A stretch of DNA of 64,000 nucleotides, taken from assembly GCA_043766985.1 (NCBI GenBank), contig JAYUHM010000260.1, positions 1-64,000 of the forward strand. The letters run 5' to 3'. Positions 8,053 through 17,166 of the stretch are shown here, piece by piece. The notes beneath the pieces were generated by a model that was not told the origin of the DNA, searched no databases, and saw nothing but the letters and a program-made list of their open reading frames with translations. The translations under genes were made by a program, and so were the position numbers. The stretch comes from JAAFIP01 sp043766985 (GTDB lineage: Bacteria > Pseudomonadota > Gammaproteobacteria > Burkholderiales > Burkholderiaceae_C). Within the stretch, counting starts at the first letter, position 1, and each line of letters starts with the position of its first letter.

Positions 8053-10352
8053 ACCACTCCAGCACCCCACCAACCATCACCGACAACATGGGCAAGACTT
8101 TCGCGCCCAGTCGCCGCACCTTATTAAAGGCCGGTTCACTCACCGTTGCCTTCAGCCTTTCGGGCCTGGTGCCCCTGGCCGCGCAAACCCCCGCAAAACC
8201 CGTGCTGCCCGGCAGTCTGAACGCTAACCGCATGCTGGACGGCTGGCTGCGCATCAACGCCAACGGCACGGTCACGATGTTTACTGGCAAGGTAGAGCTG
8301 GGGCAGGGCATTTTGACGGCGCTCACGCAAATTGTGGCCGATGAACTGGACGTGGACCTCAAGCGTTTGGAGGTGGTGTCGGGCGACACGGCGCTTACCC
8401 CTAACGAAGGCGTTACCTCGGGCAGCTTGTCGATCCAAGACAGCGGCACCGCACTGCGCTTTGCCTGCGCCGAAGCGCGTGGCCTGCTGCTGCAAGCGGC
8501 TGCCACCAAGCTGGGTATAGCGCCCAGTGACCTGAGCGTGCGCGACGGCGCCATTAGCCAAGCAGGTGGTAGCGCACGCACTAGCTACTGGGACGTTGCT
8601 GGCGACGTGCAGCTGAAGCGCGAAGCCACCGCCAAAACCGCACCCAAACCCAGCAAAGAACACCGCTTGATTGGCCAAAGCCTGAAGCGCCGCGACATTC
8701 CCGGCAAGCTCACCGGCGCTGCCGCTTTTGTGCAAGACATGCGCCTGCCGGGCATGCTGTTTGGCCGCGTCGTGCGGCCCAGCGGCCCGCGGGCGCGCTT
8801 GGTGTCAGTAGACGAAGCGGCGGCCAAGCGCATGCCCGGCGTGGTAGCCGTGCTGCGCGACGGCAACTTTTTGGCCGTAGCGGCCCAGCGAGAAGAGCAG
8901 GCCATCGCCGCCGCGCGCACGCTGCAAGCCAGCTGCCGCTGGGACGCCCCGGCCGATTTGCCGCCCACTGGTGCTGCGCTGTTTACCCACATGAAAAAGC
9001 AGCGCGTGCAAGACAGCGTGGTCAGCGAGGTAAAAGATGCCACCGCAACAACCCCCGCCAAAACGCTGCAAGCTGAATTTACCAAGCCTTTCCAGGCCCA
9101 TGCGTCCATCGGCCCGTCCTGCGCCGTGGCGCAGTGGACCGGCGACAAAGTGCAGGTGTGGTGCCACTCGCAAAGTGTCTTCCCGCTGCGCGCTGATCTG
9201 GTCAAAGCACTGCGCACACCGGCCAGCAATATCACTGTGTCGCACCGCGAAGGCTCGGGCTGCTATGGCCAAAACGGTGCTGACGACGTAGCGCTGGACG
9301 CCGCCCTGCTGGCGCGCGCAGTGCCGGGCGTGCCCGTCAAACTGCAATGGATGCGCGAGGACGAATTTGGCTGGGAGCCGCTCGGGTCGCCCATGGTGAT
9401 CAACCTCAAAGCTTCGCTGGACGCAGCGGGCAGGGTGGTGGATTGGAACCACGAGCTGTGGAGCTACACCCACAGCACCCGCCCGGGCGATGCCGATGGC
9501 TGCAACCTGCTGGCCGCCTGGCACCTGCAAAACCCTTTGCCCGCCGGCCCGTCGCGCAACATCCCCCAGCCCTCGGGCGGCAGCGACCGCAATGCGGTGC
9601 CGCTGTATGTGTTCCCGCAGCAAAAGGTCACCAACCATCTGCTGACGGACTATCCCATTCGCACCTCGGCGCTGCGCACCTTGGGAGCGTACGCCAACGT
9701 GTTTGCCAGCGAGTCGTTTATGGACGAGCTGGCGGCGGCGGCAGGCACCGACCCCATCGAGTTTCGCCTCAAACACATGACCGACCCGCGTGCACGCGCC
9801 GTGATCGAACGCACCGCCAGCCTGGCCAAGTGGCAAAGTAGTGCCAAGCCGGCCCAGCCCAAGGCGACCGATGGTGTGCTCAAAGGCCGTGGCATGGGCT
9901 TTGCCAAATACAAAAATATGGCCGTGTATTGCGCCGTGATTGTGGATGTAGCCGTGGATACCCGCTCCGGCGTGGTGACGGTCGAGCGGGCTTGGTCAGC
10001 AGCTGACGCGGGCTTGGTGATCAACCCTGACGGTCTGCGCAACCAGATTGAGGGCGGCATCATCCAGTCCAGCAGCTGGACCTTGTATGAGGCCATGCTG
10101 AACGACAGCACCCGCACGCTCACCCGCAATTGGTCCGATTACACCATCATGCGTTTTCCGCAGGTGCCCCAGTTGCAGGTAGAGCTGATTAACCGCCCTG
10201 ACGAGCGGCCACTGGGTGTAGGCGAGGGCTCCCAAGGGCCAACGGTGGCGGCCATTGCCAATGCCTTCGCCAACGCCACAGGGCGCCGCCTGCGAGACCT
10301 GCCGTTTACGCCTGAGCGGGTAAAGCAGGCCTTGGCGCAAGCTGCAGCGTAA
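8049..10352 (+). CDS. Molybdopterin-binding large subunit of an IorAB-type aldehyde/heterocycle oxidoreductase
   Basis: The 767-residue product begins at the ATG overlapping the small-subunit stop, although the frame is open further upstream. A twin-arginine signal (SRRTLLKAGSLTVAFSLSG) predicts export of the folded, cofactor-loaded complex to the periplasm; the small subunit has no signal and would ride along. The sequence contains GKVELGQGILTALTQIVADE and other regions typical of IorB-type subunits, including the cofactor-contact pattern GVGEGSQGPTVAAIANA near the C-terminus. No XdhC-like maturation factor is adjacent. The electron acceptor, often a cytochrome, is also not encoded here. Confidence 0.88.
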   Translation: MNHSSTPPTITDNMGKTFAPSRRTLLKAGSLTVAFSLSGLVPLAAQTPAKPVLPGSLNANRMLDGWLRINANGTVTMFTGKVELGQGILTALTQIVADELDVDLKRLEVVSGDTALTPNEGVTSGSLSIQDSGTALRFACAEARGLLLQAAATKLGIAPSDLSVRDGAISQAGGSARTSYWDVAGDVQLKREATAKTAPKPSKEHRLIGQSLKRRDIPGKLTGAAAFVQDMRLPGMLFGRVVRPSGPRARLVSVDEAAAKRMPGVVAVLRDGNFLAVAAQREEQAIAAARTLQASCRWDAPADLPPTGAALFTHMKKQRVQDSVVSEVKDATATTPAKTLQAEFTKPFQAHASIGPSCAVAQWTGDKVQVWCHSQSVFPLRADLVKALRTPASNITVSHREGSGCYGQNGADDVALDAALLARAVPGVPVKLQWMREDEFGWEPLGSPMVINLKASLDAAGRVVDWNHELWSYTHSTRPGDADGCNLLAAWHLQNPLPAGPSRNIPQPSGGSDRNAVPLYVFPQQKVTNHLLTDYPIRTSALRTLGAYANVFASESFMDELAAAAGTDPIEFRLKHMTDPRARAVIERTASLAKWQSSAKPAQPKATDGVLKGRGMGFAKYKNMAVYCAVIVDVAVDTRSGVVTVERAWSAADAGLVINPDGLRNQIEGGIIQSSSWTLYEAMLNDSTRTLTRNWSDYTIMRFPQVPQLQVELINRPDERPLGVGEGSQGPTVAAIANAFANATGRRLRDLPFTPERVKQALAQAAA

Positions 10353-10407
10353 AGGCCCCAGGGGTTACGGCTTTTAGGCCGTCGATTTAGGGCGCAGAAA
10401 CCCGGCG

Positions 10408-10944
10408 TTAAGGTGTTTTGCCGTCGGTGCCCACCATCAGATCATTGATGACCGACTCCACGTCGTCAATAAGCCGCACAATGCGCTCCAGTTCGTCGGC
10501 CTCGGCGCGGGTGGCCACGCAGCCTTGCAAATACACCCAACGGCGCTGTCCATAGGCCCACACGCTGGTGCCTTTGAATCGGCCATTGGACTCAATGGCC
10601 AGTTTGACGCGAGGGATGATTTCTTTGTCGTACAGGTAGGCGTTGGGCAAGCGGCAGCGCCCGGCGGTGTGGCAGCTAACGCCGCGCTGCGACCGCCAGT
10701 GTGCTTCTTCGGCAATTTCGGCTGGTGTGACCATCGGGCCAAGTGGCGCGGGACAATTGGGCATGCCCGACGTGATGGCGATAAACGGATCATCAAATCG
10801 GTTGGCGCGCTCGTTGTCGGCTATTGCTGGGTTGCACATGGCTGCGGCAAGGCTTATGAGCAGAGAGGGTAAAGGAGTACATGGGGTAGACCTGGCTATG
10901 TTGATTAAATACAAGATAGATTTATAACTTAACATAATATACAT
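10408..10944 (-). CDS. BON-domain exported protein
   Basis: The product has up to 178 residues. A hydrophobic segment (LPSLLISLAAAMCNPAIA) suggests a Sec signal, but the exact start is uncertain because several ATGs lie close together. The C-terminal 75 residues form a BON domain (LYDKEIIPRVKLAIESNG; VYLQGCVATRAEADELERIV; VESVINDLMVG), a periplasmic module thought to bind phospholipid. The middle has three cysteines (NCPAPLG, VSCHTAGRC) that may form disulfides. It is convergent with the IorAB genes. The upstream region and N-terminus are more AT-rich than the neighbours. Confidence 0.75.
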   Translation of the reverse strand: MYIMLSYKSILYLINIARSTPCTPLPSLLISLAAAMCNPAIADNERANRFDDPFIAITSGMPNCPAPLGPMVTPAEIAEEAHWRSQRGVSCHTAGRCRLPNAYLYDKEIIPRVKLAIESNGRFKGTSVWAYGQRRWVYLQGCVATRAEADELERIVRLIDDVESVINDLMVGTDGKTP

Positions 10945-10957
10945 CGTATGAAGTCAA

Positions 10958-11911
10958 TTAAACTACCAATGGTGTCGTACTGCGCAGCTCGCCGGTCAAG
11001 GCAATGCGTTTGGAGATAGCCAGAATGGCCGCAGCCGCCGACTTGGCTGGTGCTGTGGGCGGCGAGCCAGACCGGGTGTACATGCCCAGCTGGATGGGTA
11101 TCAACGGTTTGGCCAACACCAGCTCAACCAGTTGACCAGCTTTCATGCAGGCACGCAGCAAGGCTGGTGGTAGCACGCCCACCATGTCGGTGGCGGCAAG
11201 TAAATCCAAAGCGATAAAGTACGAACCGCAATGCACAACAGGCAATGGCAGGGGTAAGCCGCTGGCTAAGAAAGACCGGCTGACGATATCGTCAGAGCTG
11301 TCATGCGCCGTCATGTACAGCCACGACGCCCCCACGAGCTCTTGCAAGCTGCAGGTGCCTTTTTTGCCTAATTTGCCCAGCAGCGGATGCCCGGGCCGCA
11401 CGGCTATGCGCATTTGAATCTCGGCCAGCGGCTTATAGTCCAGCCCGGCGTCCAGGTGAATGCGGGTGCGCTGGGTTACGGCCAAGTCCATCACCTCATC
11501 GCGTACCAGCGACAGCAAGGCACTGGGCGTGGTTTCCAAAATGCGGATGCGGGTCTTGGGGTGTAAGCGCTGTAGCGTGATGGCCAGCTCTGGTAACAGC
11601 AGGCTGGCACCCACGGGCGATACCCCCAGCGCCAGTAGCCGGGTACTGTCACCTATGGTTTTTTTGGCTTCTTCAGCGGCCTTGCGCAGCTCGGCCTCGG
11701 CCACCCGTGCGCGCGACAAAAAAGCACTGCCTGCGGCGGTAGGCGTTACACCGCGGCCACTGCGGTCCATCAGCTGCACGCCCAGTTCTTCCTCCAGCTG
11801 TTGCAGTGCCCGAGTGAGCGCCGGTTGCGACATGTTGAGCAAGCGGGCCGCACCGCGAATGCTGCCTGTGTCCACCACGGCAATGAATTGTTCAATACTT
11901 TGAAGTCGCAT
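10958..11911 (-). CDS. LysR-type transcriptional regulator
   Basis: The 317-residue product starts at the ATG preceded by AAGGAG, and an upstream in-frame ATG is less likely. Residues 1-60 are a typical LysR winged helix (QSIEQFIAVVDTGSIRGAARLLNMSQPALTRALQQLEEELGV). The rest is the periplasmic-binding-like effector domain. It is divergent from the Bug-type binding-protein gene at 12032, with 120 bp between, which is the standard LysR arrangement. It probably controls that gene in response to a small carboxylate; the inducer is unknown. Confidence 0.9.
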   Translation of the reverse strand: MRLQSIEQFIAVVDTGSIRGAARLLNMSQPALTRALQQLEEELGVQLMDRSGRGVTPTAAGSAFLSRARVAEAELRKAAEEAKKTIGDSTRLLALGVSPVGASLLLPELAITLQRLHPKTRIRILETTPSALLSLVRDEVMDLAVTQRTRIHLDAGLDYKPLAEIQMRIAVRPGHPLLGKLGKKGTCSLQELVGASWLYMTAHDSSDDIVSRSFLASGLPLPLPVVHCGSYFIALDLLAATDMVGVLPPALLRACMKAGQLVELVLAKPLIPIQLGMYTRSGSPPTAPAKSAAAAILAISKRIALTGELRSTTPLVV

Positions 11912-12031
11912 CAGGGCTCCTTGGGTGATGCACAGCAGGCATCGGGTTGCTGCATCACGCATCTTCCCACAAGGTGGGCCTCCTGCCAATATCCAGCCCA
12001 TCGACATCGCAGTTACCCCAAGGAGAATTTG

Positions 12032-13060
12032 ATGCACTCTACCCCTTTATCGCCCGATACTTCACGCCGCTTGGCATTGCACGCTGGCTGCGCAGCCACT
12101 GCCTCATTGCTTTCTTTCGCAGCCAGCCGCCCTGCCCTGGCGCTGCCCGCCACGCAAGCTTCCGTCAACCAATTGCGCATTCTGTGCTCCGGCCCGGCTG
12201 GCAGCATTCCCGATATTGTGGCCAGGCGTGTCGCCGAGCAATTGACGCGGCAATACCCGCAGGGCGCAATAGTCGATAACCGCCCCGGTGCGGCGGGCCA
12301 AATTGCCGTTAACGCGCTGAAGTCGCATGCACCGGATGGCGCTACTGTATTGCTAGCACAAGGCGCCATCGCCACGGTCTATCCCTACCTGTATGCGAAA
12401 CTCGCATACGACCCGGTTGCCGACTTGCAACCCGTGTCCATGGCGGGGGAAATGACCCTGGCCTTGGCCGTGGGCCCGGCTGTGCCCGGCAGCGTCACCA
12501 ATATTCAAGAATTGATCGACTGGATGCGCAGCAACCCCAAGCTGGCCAACGTGGCCTCGCCTGGCACCGGCACCTTGCCGCATTTGCTGGAGGCCATGCT
12601 GTTTCGCGAAGCCAATGTGCCCTGGCAGCACGTGGTGTATGCAGGTGGGCCACCCGCCATGGTGGATTTGCTGGGCGGCCAAATTGCGGCCTTGGTGCTG
12701 CCAGAAGGACTTTTTCGCCAACACAAGGCTACCGGCAAGCTGCGGGTGCTGGCCACCTCGGGCGCGCAGCGCAGCACGTATTTTCCGGATGTGGCTACTT
12801 TCGTTGAGCAACGCTACCCGAGCTTGGTCGTGCGCGAGTGGTTTGCGTTCTTCATGCCTGCGCGGGTATCAGCCGCCACCATCGACGCGGTATCGCGAAG
12901 CTTGCAACAGGCCATTGCCCGCCCCGAACTGAGTGCGGCGTTTGCCGACTCCGGCATGTTGGCTACCTCCAGCACGCCCGCCGCGCTGGCAGCCCGCATC
13001 GCGCAAGAGCAAAGATATTGGCAGCCCATCATCGTGGCCACCGGTGTGAAGGCTGAGTGA
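12032..13060 (+). CDS. Bug/TctC-family periplasmic solute-binding protein 1
   Basis: The 342-residue protein starts at an ATG preceded by AAGGAGA. The N-terminus (SRRLALHAGCAATASLLSFAA) looks like a Tat or Sec signal. Family landmarks are RILCSGPAGSIPDIVARRVA, VDNRPGAAGQIAVNALK, and PYLYAKLAYDPVADLQPVS. TctC proteins bind carboxylates for tripartite tricarboxylate transporters. No TctA/TctB genes are nearby, as is usual for the many orphan Bug proteins of Burkholderiales. A LysR gene is divergent and a methyltransferase gene follows directly. Confidence 0.9.
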   Translation: MHSTPLSPDTSRRLALHAGCAATASLLSFAASRPALALPATQASVNQLRILCSGPAGSIPDIVARRVAEQLTRQYPQGAIVDNRPGAAGQIAVNALKSHAPDGATVLLAQGAIATVYPYLYAKLAYDPVADLQPVSMAGEMTLALAVGPAVPGSVTNIQELIDWMRSNPKLANVASPGTGTLPHLLEAMLFREANVPWQHVVYAGGPPAMVDLLGGQIAALVLPEGLFRQHKATGKLRVLATSGAQRSTYFPDVATFVEQRYPSLVVREWFAFFMPARVSAATIDAVSRSLQQAIARPELSAAFADSGMLATSSTPAALAARIAQEQRYWQPIIVATGVKAE

Positions 13061-13983
13061 TGGCCTACGCCACAGCAACTTTGCCTTCTGAGGTGGCGGC
13101 AGACGTCACCCACCATCCCTGGGACGCAGCGGCTGCGGGGTGGAACCACCATGCAGCCCTCATCCACGCCTGGCTGCACGAGGCAACGCAGACCATGCTA
13201 GATGAAGCGCAAGTTGGGCCGGGCAAGCGCGTCTTGGACGTTGCTGCCGGCGCGGGCGATCAAACACTGGACATTGCCCGCCGGGTGGGTACTAGTGGCG
13301 CGGTACTGGCCACCGATGTGTCCCCCGGCATCTTGGCCTCGGCACAAAAGAACGCCAAAGTAGCGGGCCTTATGCAGGTCAGCACCCAAGTGGCGGACGC
13401 GCAGTCGCTGGGGCTGGCAGGCGCTGATTTTGACGCCGCTGTGTGTCGACTGGGCTTGATGTTTTGTCGCTCACCCTTGGCGGCTTTAAGCGAGATCCGC
13501 GCCGCGCTAAGGCCACAAGGGCGTTTCACTGGTCTGGTATTTGGGCCGCCAGAGCGCAACCCTTGCTTAGCTATCACGCTTGCCACAGCACGCAAACATG
13601 CGGGTTTGGCCAATGTTTCGGCAGCAATGCCCACCAGTGCTTTCGAGCCTGGTACGTTAATGAGCCTGGGTAAGCCGGGTTTGCTCGAAGAGTTGCTGCA
13701 AACCGCTGGTTTCGTAGATATAGCGGTGCGTACCGTATCGGCACCATTTCACGCCCCCAGCGCAGCGCATTACGTTGACTTTCTACGCTCGTCCGCATCG
13801 CCCATCATTGAAATTTTGGCGCCACTGTCTGCCCCAGCTAAGCAAGTCGCGTGGAACGATATAACCGCGCAACTAAGCGCGCTCAGTACGCGCTCGGGCT
13901 GGGTCGGGCCGAATGAGTTATTGCTGTGTACAGCGACAGCGCCGCCCCAACTAGCGCGCAGCCTTTCGCCCGAGGCAAGCTAA
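13060..13983 (+). CDS. SAM-dependent class I methyltransferase
   Basis: The 307-residue protein starts at an ATG overlapping the previous stop by one base (TGATG). Motif I of the SAM fold is RVLDVAAGAGDQTLDIA at about residues 50-66, and motif II-like LATDVSPGILASAQ follows. FDAAVCRLGLMFCRSPLAAL fits the UbiE/Methyltransf_25 pattern. The acceptor substrate is unknown. Coupling to the Bug gene suggests a shared transcript, but no pathway is evident. Confidence 0.85.
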   Translation: MAYATATLPSEVAADVTHHPWDAAAAGWNHHAALIHAWLHEATQTMLDEAQVGPGKRVLDVAAGAGDQTLDIARRVGTSGAVLATDVSPGILASAQKNAKVAGLMQVSTQVADAQSLGLAGADFDAAVCRLGLMFCRSPLAALSEIRAALRPQGRFTGLVFGPPERNPCLAITLATARKHAGLANVSAAMPTSAFEPGTLMSLGKPGLLEELLQTAGFVDIAVRTVSAPFHAPSAAHYVDFLRSSASPIIEILAPLSAPAKQVAWNDITAQLSALSTRSGWVGPNELLLCTATAPPQLARSLSPEAS

Positions 13984-14044
13984 TGAGGGTATGGTGTCGC
14001 TCGCGCACTTATGCGCAAGTGTTACGAGTTACTTATTGAGATGG

Positions 14045-14707
14045 TTACCACTTGCCAGCAGGCTGTTTGGCACGCACAAAAGCGCCAATAATGTCAGCGC
14101 TTTCCTGGCGCACGGCTTTTTGGGCGAAGTCTATGGCGGTCATACCGAGCTGGTTTTTCAGCAGCGGGTCGGCGCCCTCTTCCAGCAGCAGTTTGACGGC
14201 ACCTGGTGTGCCGTACATGGCGGCCATCATCAACGGTGTAGTGCCGTTGGGGGATTCGGCGTCGATATAGGCATGCTTTTCTAGCAGCGCGCCTATCAAG
14301 GCGATGTTGCCCGATGTGGCGGCGTAGTGCAGCGGCGCCCAGCCGGTCTTGTTGACGTCAGCATCTTTGCTGAGCATGGCGTTTACCAGATCGGTATGGC
14401 CTTTTAGCACCGCCATCATCAGCGGCGTCTCGTCAGAGTCGTTGCTGGCGTTCAAATCGGTTTTGGGCCAGTCGATGAGCACCTTGGCCGCCTTGAGCGA
14501 CGGCTCACGCAGGGCCATATACAGGCCGTGCTGCTTGCTCGGGTCGCGGGTATTGGGGTCAAACCCGCGTTGGAGCAGGCTTTGCACGGTGGCTGCGTCG
14601 TCGTTGCGGATGGCGGTGAAGTAGTCTTCATACGATCCGGCATTTGCTATAGAAAATTGAACTAAAACAACTAGATAAAATACATATTTAATGTAAATTC
14701 TCAGCAT
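14045..14707 (-). CDS. Exported ankyrin-repeat protein
   Basis: The 220-residue protein begins with a signal peptide (YVFYLVVLVQFSIANAGSYED, cut probably after NA-G). About five ankyrin repeats follow, with the usual turns: DPNTRDPSKQHGLYMAL, LNASNDSDETPLMMAVLKG, DVNKTGWAPLHYAATSGN, AESPNGTTPLMMAAMYG and DPLLKNQLGMTAIDFAQ. Ankyrin repeats bind proteins, and periplasmic forms occur widely in Burkholderiales. It precedes the TatD/PilZ/holB/tmk block on the same strand and may be read from the same transcript, 20 bp after the TatD-family stop. Confidence 0.85.
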   Translation of the reverse strand: MLRIYIKYVFYLVVLVQFSIANAGSYEDYFTAIRNDDAATVQSLLQRGFDPNTRDPSKQHGLYMALREPSLKAAKVLIDWPKTDLNASNDSDETPLMMAVLKGHTDLVNAMLSKDADVNKTGWAPLHYAATSGNIALIGALLEKHAYIDAESPNGTTPLMMAAMYGTPGAVKLLLEEGADPLLKNQLGMTAIDFAQKAVRQESADIIGAFVRAKQPAGKW

Positions 14708-14727
14708 AAATACCGCCTTGAGAATAC

Positions 14728-15567
14728 CTATGCGTCTAGCGCATGGGTGAATAAGTGGTCAAAATTGGCACTGGTGGCCGCTGCTATGGACTCTACATCC
14801 ATCCCCTTGAGCGCGGCCAACTGCTGTGCAACAAACGGTACGTAGGACGGGTTGTTGGTTTTGCCGCGGTAGGGCATGGGGGCTAAATACGGGCTGTCGG
14901 TCTCAATCAAACAGCGGTCTAGCGGCACGTAGGCTGCTACTTCCCGCAGGTCGGCAGCGGCTTTGAAGGTCAAGATGCCGGAGAACGAGATGTAAAAGCC
15001 CAAGTCCAGCGCAGCGCGCGCCACGGCCATACTTTCGGTAAAGCAGTGGAAAACGCCGGTTAACGGCTTGCCGCCAGCCCCCTCGCCTGCGTCTGCGCCT
15101 TGAGCTTGGCCTTGCATGTGTTCGCGCAAGATGGCCAAAGTGTCGTCCGACGCATTGCGGGTGTGGATAACCAATGGCAAGCCGGTCAGTTGGGAAGCGC
15201 GGATATGGGTGCGAAAACGCTCGCGCTGCCATTCCATATCAGCCACGGTGCGGCCGCCTTTGCGCTCTTGCATTTGGTAGTAGTCCAGGCCGGTCTCGCC
15301 AATGGCCACCACTTTGGGGCGCTTGGCGCGTTGCACCAAGTCGTCTACGGTGGGCTCGTAAATGCCTTCGTTGTCGGGGTGCACGCCCACCGTAGACCAA
15401 AAATTGTCGTAGCTGGTGGCCAGCGCATGCACGTCGTCAAACTCTTCGATGGTGGTGCAAATGCACAGTGCACGGGTCACTTGGGCCGCAGCCATGGCTT
15501 CGCGGATGTGCGGCAGCTGGCTCTTAAGCTCGGGAAAGTTCAGGTGGCAATGGGAATCGGTAAACAT
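14728..15567 (-). CDS. TatD-family metal-dependent hydrolase (putative DNase)
   Basis: The 279-residue product begins MFTDSHCHLNF, giving the H-x-H metal pair at residues 6 and 8; the frame is open further upstream but lacks conservation. Other family residues are AIGETGLDYY, LPLVIHTRNASDDTL, GVFHCFTE and LIETDSPYLAP. TatD proteins are TIM-barrel metal enzymes with 3'-5' exonuclease activity. It lies in the ordered block with PilZ, holB and tmk, as in many beta-proteobacteria. An R1 copy lies 37 bp upstream of the start. Confidence 0.9.
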   Translation of the reverse strand: MFTDSHCHLNFPELKSQLPHIREAMAAAQVTRALCICTTIEEFDDVHALATSYDNFWSTVGVHPDNEGIYEPTVDDLVQRAKRPKVVAIGETGLDYYQMQERKGGRTVADMEWQRERFRTHIRASQLTGLPLVIHTRNASDDTLAILREHMQGQAQGADAGEGAGGKPLTGVFHCFTESMAVARAALDLGFYISFSGILTFKAAADLREVAAYVPLDRCLIETDSPYLAPMPYRGKTNNPSYVPFVAQQLAALKGMDVESIAAATSANFDHLFTHALDA

Positions 15568-15603
15568 AACGCTAAAAGCCGAAAAAAACAAACAAATAGA
15601 CTG

Positions 15604-15650
15604 TAAGCCCAATAGAGCACGGCACAAGCTGCTACTTAATTTGCATCATA
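15604..15650 (+). repeat. R1 repeat (intergenic copy)
   Basis: Forward orientation: TAAGCCCAATAGAGCACGG, then CACAAGCTGCTACTTAAT. It lies between the PilZ stop and the TatD start on the minus-strand operon, close to the TatD ribosome-binding region. Confidence 0.7.
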
Positions 15651-15693
15651 CCCCAGGCGCATGCACCGGGTACAAAGGCCCCGCACGGGCGCG

Positions 15694-16086
15694 TTAAATC
15701 GTCTGCGTTGGGCGGTCTGAGGCCAAATGGGCGCCTAAAGACTCTTCAATTTTGAGCTTGAGCAGCTTTGACTTTTCGTCCGCCGGAAAGCGGATACCCA
15801 CCCCCTGCGTGCGGTTACCTGCTGCTTTGGCCGGTGTGACCCAAGCCACTTTGCCCGCTATGGGGTAGCGCTGCGGGTCATCGGGCAGGGTAAGCAGCAC
15901 GTAAACATCGTCGCCCAGTTTGTAGTCGCGCGCAGTAGGGATGAACACACCACCTTCGACAAACAAAGGAATGTAGGCCGCGTACAGCGCGGCTTTTTCT
16001 TTGATGGCCAACTGGATCACGCTGGGCCGCGGCGTAGACGATAAGGAGGTTAGGCCTGCGGAAGCCGTGCTGGGAGGTGTGCTCAT
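15694..16086 (-). CDS. PilZ-domain protein
   Basis: The 130-residue protein consists of a PilZ-type barrel (IKEKAALYAAYIPLFVEGGVFIPT; DVYVLLTLPDDPQRYPIAGKVAWVTP; GVGIRFPADEKSKLLKLKIEESL). The N-terminal RxxxR c-di-GMP motif of classical PilZ domains is not evident, so it resembles the type IV pilus PilZ of Pseudomonas that does not bind c-di-GMP directly. Its position downstream of holB, next to tmk and mltG, is the conserved location of that gene and supports a role in pilus assembly or twitching. Confidence 0.85.
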   Translation of the reverse strand: MSTPPSTASAGLTSLSSTPRPSVIQLAIKEKAALYAAYIPLFVEGGVFIPTARDYKLGDDVYVLLTLPDDPQRYPIAGKVAWVTPAKAAGNRTQGVGIRFPADEKSKLLKLKIEESLGAHLASDRPTQTI

Positions 16087-16113
16087 GGTGGCGTGTTCAG
16101 AATAGTGGTGGGG

Positions 16114-17166
16114 CTATTGCCTAGAGTTTAGGGCTATCTTGGCTTGACTTACAAGGTCTTCCATTAACAATTCGGCTTTCCATGTGTGCTCGATGCTACG
16201 CGCCAGGGTTTTAAGCTGCTCGCTCCACACCGACAGGGCGCGGGCCGGGGGCGGCTTGGGCAGGTCGGGGGCACTAAAAAAGCGTGGCTGCGCACCCAGC
16301 TTGACGGCCCACAGGTCGTGGCAAAGCTTTTGCAGGGCGTCCAGCAGGGTTTTGGGCGACCAGTCATCGGAGGCTACTGCGGTACCTTGCACCAAGGCTT
16401 TTGGCAGTTTAGCCCAGCGGGTACTGGCACCAGTAGCTAGTAAATTTGTAGCATCCAGTGGCCTGCCGCCCGCTGCCGCCAGTAGGGTGCGCAGCGCTGC
16501 ATCGTCCAGTTTGGCGGCGCCGTCTTGCTGGCGTAGCCAGGCCAAGGCCTCGGCATCCGACGGCCAGCGCAGGGCAAAGCTTTGGCAGCGGCTGCGGATG
16601 GTGGGCAGCAGCTGGTGGGCGGCCTCGCTGGCCAAGGCAAACTTCACGTCGCCGGTGGGCTCTTCCAGGGTTTTAAGCAGGGCGTTGGCGGTGGCGATGT
16701 TCATGCGCTCTGCGGGGTATACCAGCACGGCCTTGCTGCGCCCTCGCCCACTGGTCAGCTGGGCAAACTCGATGGTGTCGCGCATGGCGTCTACCCGAAT
16801 CTCGCGGCTGGGTTTGCGGCTTTTGTCGTCGATCTCTTTTTGGGCTTTTTCGCTCAAAGGCCAGCCATGCGCAATCATCAGGGTCTCGGGCATCAACACC
16901 ACCAGGTCGGTGTGGGCCCGGGTGGCAATCATGTGGCAGCTGGGGCACTGGCCGCAGGCGGCGTCCAGTGGCTGTTTGCCGGGCGCCTCGCACAACCAGG
17001 CTTGCGCCAGGCTTAAAGCCAGCGCGTACTGGCCCAGGCCCGACGGGCCGTGCAGCAGCCAGGCATGGCCGCGCTGGGCCAACAGCGCGTCGCGTTGCGC
17101 GGCCAGCCAGGGGGCGAGGGGGGCTGGCGCCTCTTGGGTGGTGTCTGGGGTGCTGTCGCCGGTCAT
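16114..17166 (-). CDS. holB: DNA polymerase III delta' subunit
   Basis: The 350-residue protein has the clamp-loader AAA+ fold. HGPSGLGQYALALSLAQ is a degenerate P-loop lacking the Lys-Thr pair, as expected for the non-ATPase delta' subunit. Cysteines in CGQCPSCHM form the zinc site. SKAVLVYPAERMNIATANALLKTLEEP and IRSRCQSFAL match sensor-1 and the family SRC motif. It loads the sliding clamp at the replication fork. It overlaps tmk by 4 bp, the conserved tmk-holB arrangement. Confidence 0.93.
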   Translation of the reverse strand: MTGDSTPDTTQEAPAPLAPWLAAQRDALLAQRGHAWLLHGPSGLGQYALALSLAQAWLCEAPGKQPLDAACGQCPSCHMIATRAHTDLVVLMPETLMIAHGWPLSEKAQKEIDDKSRKPSREIRVDAMRDTIEFAQLTSGRGRSKAVLVYPAERMNIATANALLKTLEEPTGDVKFALASEAAHQLLPTIRSRCQSFALRWPSDAEALAWLRQQDGAAKLDDAALRTLLAAAGGRPLDATNLLATGASTRWAKLPKALVQGTAVASDDWSPKTLLDALQKLCHDLWAVKLGAQPRFFSAPDLPKPPPARALSVWSEQLKTLARSIEHTWKAELLMEDLVSQAKIALNSRQ